Origin: Porogramme epimiltina
Taxonomy: Eukaryota; Basidiomycota; Agaricomycetes; Polyporales; Polyporaceae
DNA length: 23,261 nt
Reading direction: 5' to 3'
Assembly: GCA_900155495.1 (NCBI GenBank)
Contig: FTLJ01001115.1
Coordinates: 1-23,261 of the forward strand
A program made the position numbers and the translations under genes. The notes beneath the pieces are model-generated. The model was not told the origin of the DNA and searched no databases. It saw nothing but the letters and a program-made list of their open reading frames with translations. Shown piece by piece: positions 20,494 to 23,261 of the stretch. Each line of letters begins with the position of its first letter. Within the stretch, counting starts at the first letter, position 1.

Positions 20494-21407
20494 CTACACC
20501 ATAACGGAACGAGTACTGGAGCTCGGAAGCGGTGAGCGTGGGGGACTCGACAAATGTGGGAGAACGTACCGCGCTGCTACTATCAATGGAGCCGTCGTAT
20601 TGAGCCATCCGCCTGTGGGAGTCCATGGAACATGACTCTGAAGAGACAACGCACGGAAATCGAATAGACTCACTGTGATGAACGCATTCGAGTCCTGGAC
20701 CAGGAGCAAGGACGGGCGGCACTCGCGGCACACGGACGTCTGGGGATGTTCGTCATGAGGTCGTGGCACCCGATCGTCGGGTGGTTGGTCGGGAACGTGT
20801 CGTCGAATGGCTGCGGGAATGGCTTCGGGAGGTCCGGCGTGCCCGTCGGCACCGTCGCGCTCCCCGCGGTCACCGTCGGCGCGGCGGTTGATGAGGACGC
20901 GAGAGAGCGCGGTGCCCATCAGCGGCGCGCTGCCCACAGTGGGGGCGTTCGACTCAGCAGGCGGAGGGTCGGGATTCGCATGTCGTTTGTGCGGCGTCCA
21001 GTCGGCGACGATCTGCCAGCTCAGGTCGCGGGCGGCGAAGACGTCGAGGGCGGCGGGGTGGGTGAGGAAGTGGGTGGAGAGGTTCATGAGGACGAGGGCG
21101 AGGGGCACGAGGATGACGGTCCAACGCGTGCGGCGTTTCTTGAGCAGCAGCTGCTGGGTGAGGGGCTGAGGGAAAAATCACCGTAGACATTAGGCCTGAG
21201 GGACGTATCTGATGCGATCGTCGACGCCGAGGACGGTTTGCGGTGGGTCGTCGGGGATCCGGGGACACTGAGGGCGTGAACATAGTTAGTACTAACAGAG
21301 TCGACATAGAGGAGGGTGGGGGCTTGCAGTAAGATCGGGAACGGTGGGACGGTGACGGGAGAAGGGAAAGGCATGAGCAAGAGGCATGCCACGACGGCAA
21401 GGTGCAA
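20494..21407 (-). pseudogene. Type II membrane protein resembling basidiomycete DUF7729 proteins, frame-broken
   Basis: Read on the minus strand, a Ser/Thr-rich head (LSVPGSPTTHRKPSSAST, IASDTSLRPNVYGDF) precedes a basic stretch and one membrane segment (KKRRTRWTVILVPLALVLMN). Then come HPAALDVFAARDLSWQ, a Pro/Ser/Thr-rich linker, and PDLPKPFPQPFDDTFPTNHP, IGCHDLMTNIP, VCRECRPSLLLVQDSNAFI. From memory, this order (a basic-TM start, the LPKPFPQPFD box, then two cysteine boxes) matches basidiomycete proteins annotated with DUF7729. The pieces lie in different frames: a shift near 21165, another near 20890 and a third near 20740. None is explained by a normal intron. The C-terminal part of the family was not found. 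I infer a pseudogene of unknown function. Confidence 0.5.
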
Positions 21408-21470
21408 GCGCCCGAAAAATTCGACGCTGGCGCTTGCGGACTTGGCGTTCTTCGCGTGCTCTCTCTCCGG

Positions 21471-21787
21471 TCATGGACGCTCTCCTCGCTCCCGCGGTCC
21501 ATCCAGACCAGCAAGACTTTGGCATCGCCCCGTCTCCCCACACAAACGTCTTCGACATCTCCTCCAACCACTCTTTATACGACTTCGATGCCTTGCCGGA
21601 CTTCTCTTCCCGCTCCCCCCACACCCCGTCCTACAATGGGAATTACGGACAACATTTTGCACGCGGTGCTGCAAGATCTGAACCCACCGAGGCCCACAAC
21701 GAAACATGGCACGCAGAGAGGTTCAGTCCTACGCACAAGGGGGGTGGCATTGAGAACGTGCCTCTCACCGCGGCGGTGATGTTCTAA
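21471..21787 (+). pseudogene. Possible transcription-factor N-terminal exon
   Basis: The frame starts MDALLAPAVHPDQQ and continues with SPHTNVFDISSNHSLYDFDA, LPDFSSRSPHTPSYNGNYGQ. From memory, such an SPHT...SLY.F.ALP.F..RSPHTPSYNG head occurs in Agaricomycete zinc-finger regulators. No zinc-finger or other DNA-binding domain follows in the window, and after NYGQHF the sequence loses that character and stops. I call it a detached 5' fragment. It starts about 60 bases beyond the head of the minus-strand membrane-protein relic, with divergent orientation. Confidence 0.4.
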
Positions 21788-21885
21788 GGTACGTGCATTG
21801 AAAAGCCGATTCGCATTCCGTTCCGAGGACCGACCTTCCCCGCAATTGGATTTTCAGGTGTCGCGGTCTAGTTTTCTCCATCGTT

Positions 21886-22659
21886 ATGCATTCATTAGTC
21901 TCGTCCAACGGCGACGGGAACTCCAACATGCGGTTCCTCCTGGACGGCGAACTCGTCGGTGCATTCGCGCAGGAACCGAATGACGACTCCACCTTTGAAT
22001 ACAACATCCCGGTGGACGTCAATGCCACCCTTCCAGCTGGCGAGCACACCCTCGTAGTCGTGAATGGTCAGCTAAACGCGGATCCATCCTCACGTTGCTC
22101 GACATATCGTATACTCGTCAGTTTTCCCGGCACCATTTCTTACAGCGTTCATAGCTCTGATCTTATGTACTGCCAGGCGAGACATCAGTTCGTCAAATAC
22201 CTCTGTGTCAGAGTCCGCTCCGGACCCTCGAACGGGCACGACGACCTCCCCCAACTCCACGCGAACGACCCGCCGGGGATGCTCCAGCCCGTGAAGACCA
22301 CCTTCCCCTCGGCCACGACCGTGGGCTTCCAGACATTCCACATCCCTGCGCCTCAACCCCCTCGGCCGCGCACGGACCCCACCAGTCCGACGTCATCATC
22401 CGGGAACCTGACGTGTACGATCCCCGACCTCGAGTCCTACCCGCCCGTCCCCCCTCTCCCCACCGCAACCTCCACCGCGCACCGCTACCCGCAAGCCCAG
22501 CAGAGCACGGGCACAGGGATTCCCACGAGCACGATCGCCAGCCCGAGCTCGAACGACACCTTCCTCGACATGGGCGCGCGCGCCCTCGTCCTACTCCGAC
22601 GCCGACGCGCTCACGCACACGCCCCCGCATGCGCAGCCCCCGCACCACACCCACTATAG
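21886..22659 (+). pseudogene. Fungal surface/membrane-protein fragment with Pro/Ser/Thr-rich tail
   Basis: The frame begins VSSNGDGNSNMRFLLDGELVG and continues FEYNIPVDVNATLPAGEHTL, VVVNGQLN. This looks like the beta-rich extracellular domain common in basidiomycete single-pass surface proteins. The expected membrane helix is missing. The sequence goes instead to a Pro/Ser/Thr-rich run (FQTFHIPAPQPPRPRTDPTS; STAHRYPQAQQSTGTGIPTS), and then the frame slips near 22575. It may join two unrelated fragments. Function is not assigned. Confidence 0.4.
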
Positions 22660-22901
22660 CAGCAGTAGCGGCGGCACGACGCTCGCCGCACACCACGCGC
22701 ACCCCTTCGCGACCGCGCAGGCCTTCGTGCCTGCCGCCTACCCCCGCCGCCCGCCCACCGTCGCTCCCGCGCCTGCCTCCTCCGCGCCGAACCTCCCCGC
22801 GTCCTCGGGCACAGCAGCGTCCGCCGACCCCGCCCCTGAGCGCGTCCACATCCGCGCTCGCCGCGGCGCAGCGCGGGCCCTCGTGCAAGCGGTCCGGGTT
22901 G

Positions 22902-22970
22902 AACGAGCGGCTCACGCGCACGGGCTTCAACGAGCGGCTCACGCGCACGGGCTTCAACGAGCGCATCGCC
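22902..22970. repeat. 27-bp perfect tandem duplication with a partial third copy
   Basis: The 27-base unit starting AACGAGCGGCTCACGCGCAC occurs at 22902-22928 and again identically at 22929-22955. A partial third copy starts at 22956. Since 27 is a multiple of three, the repeat keeps frame and duplicates NERLTRTGF in one reading. Confidence 0.9.
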
Positions 22971-23048
22971 GCCCCTGGTGGTGCCCCGAGCGGCGCGCGC
23001 AACGTCTCGCGGGACACGCTTGTGTCTGAGACAGGCTGCGCTTCCGCC

Positions 23049-23100
23049 GCCCACGCGCCCCCAATGCTTGTAGTAGTAGTGGTAGCAGTAGTAGATAGTA
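23049..23100. repeat. GTA/TAG trinucleotide microsatellite
   Basis: A run of GTA triplets with single interruptions spans roughly 23067-23098. Beyond it, to the right edge, the sequence carries TAGCAC/GTGCTA motifs in both orientations (near 23153, 23177, 23237 and 23250). They recall the palindrome-rich element at 19571-19870. Confidence 0.6.
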
Positions 23101-23261
23101 CGAATAAGAGTTGTTTTCGTTGTTTAGATTGCGTGCCCTACAATACTCTCAGGTAGCACGAGCACTGTCAACCAAGTGCTATAGTACTATGCCTCCCGCA
23201 ATGCAATACAATATGGCTACCACTGGGACCAATAAAGTGCTACCATACCTAGCACGCTGCT

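Larger units (their letters stand above)
22660..23156 (+). other. Low-complexity GC-rich tail, coding doubtful
   Basis: Frames here shift between Ala/Pro/His-rich readings. One frame reads SASTSALAAAQRGPSCKRSG, then GLNERLTRTGFNERLTRTGF, GGAPSGARNVSRDTLVSETG, and ends in a TAG-triplet microsatellite. This could be the broken C-terminus of a gene to the left. No domain is recognised. Confidence 0.3.

Noticed and set aside
22208..23017. 269-codon minus-strand frame rich in Arg and Gly
   Set aside because: Arg/Gly/Ala-rich readings are typical of the reverse of GC-rich Pro/Ser/Ala sequence. It has no domain-like pattern.

Overview
The window looks like nuclear DNA of a filamentous basidiomycete fungus, most likely an Agaricomycete. 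Genes are cut by many short introns (about 50-75 nt, GT..AG). Recognisable proteins include a KDZ (Kyakuja-Dileera-Zisupton) transposase with a CxC2-type cysteine cluster, a fungal MuiA-like DUF4140/DUF4139 protein, and an oxalate decarboxylase relic. No rRNA, tRNA or CRISPR array was seen. The region reads as accessory, repeat-rich DNA with few ordinary genes.

Layout. From 1 to 3526 there are two multi-exon genes on the minus strand. The first (2034 down past position 1) runs off the window. It resembles a lineage-specific Agaricomycete family of unknown function. The second (3526 to 2593) is an unrecognised 291-residue protein. From 3527 to 6073 I see no gene, only decayed direct repeats. 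From 6074 to 9796 lies a nine-exon KDZ transposase gene that splices to one uninterrupted frame of 1090 residues. It is followed by a GC-rich tandem repeat (10080-10690) and a hairpin-forming, MITE-like tract (10740-11035).

From 11035 to about 19570 the window holds three tandem copies of one MuiA-like gene, all on the plus strand and each in a different state. Copy A keeps only its C-terminal half (11035-11944). Copy B has both halves (13510-14633 and about 16950-18032), separated by a 2.3-kb insert carrying a broken oxalate decarboxylase. Copy C keeps only its first exon (19405-19530) and then meets a palindrome-rich element. The tract downstream of A is recognisably repeated downstream of B, so the duplicated unit was larger than the gene.

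From 19860 to the right edge is a patchwork of gene fragments. It includes a frame-broken minus-strand membrane protein resembling basidiomycete DUF7729 proteins, a plus-strand first exon resembling a transcription-factor N-terminus, and a surface-protein-like fragment followed by low-complexity sequence. The genes do not form a pathway. What joins the window is repeated duplication and insertion. All splice models and family names come from reading the sequence alone and were not checked by any search.
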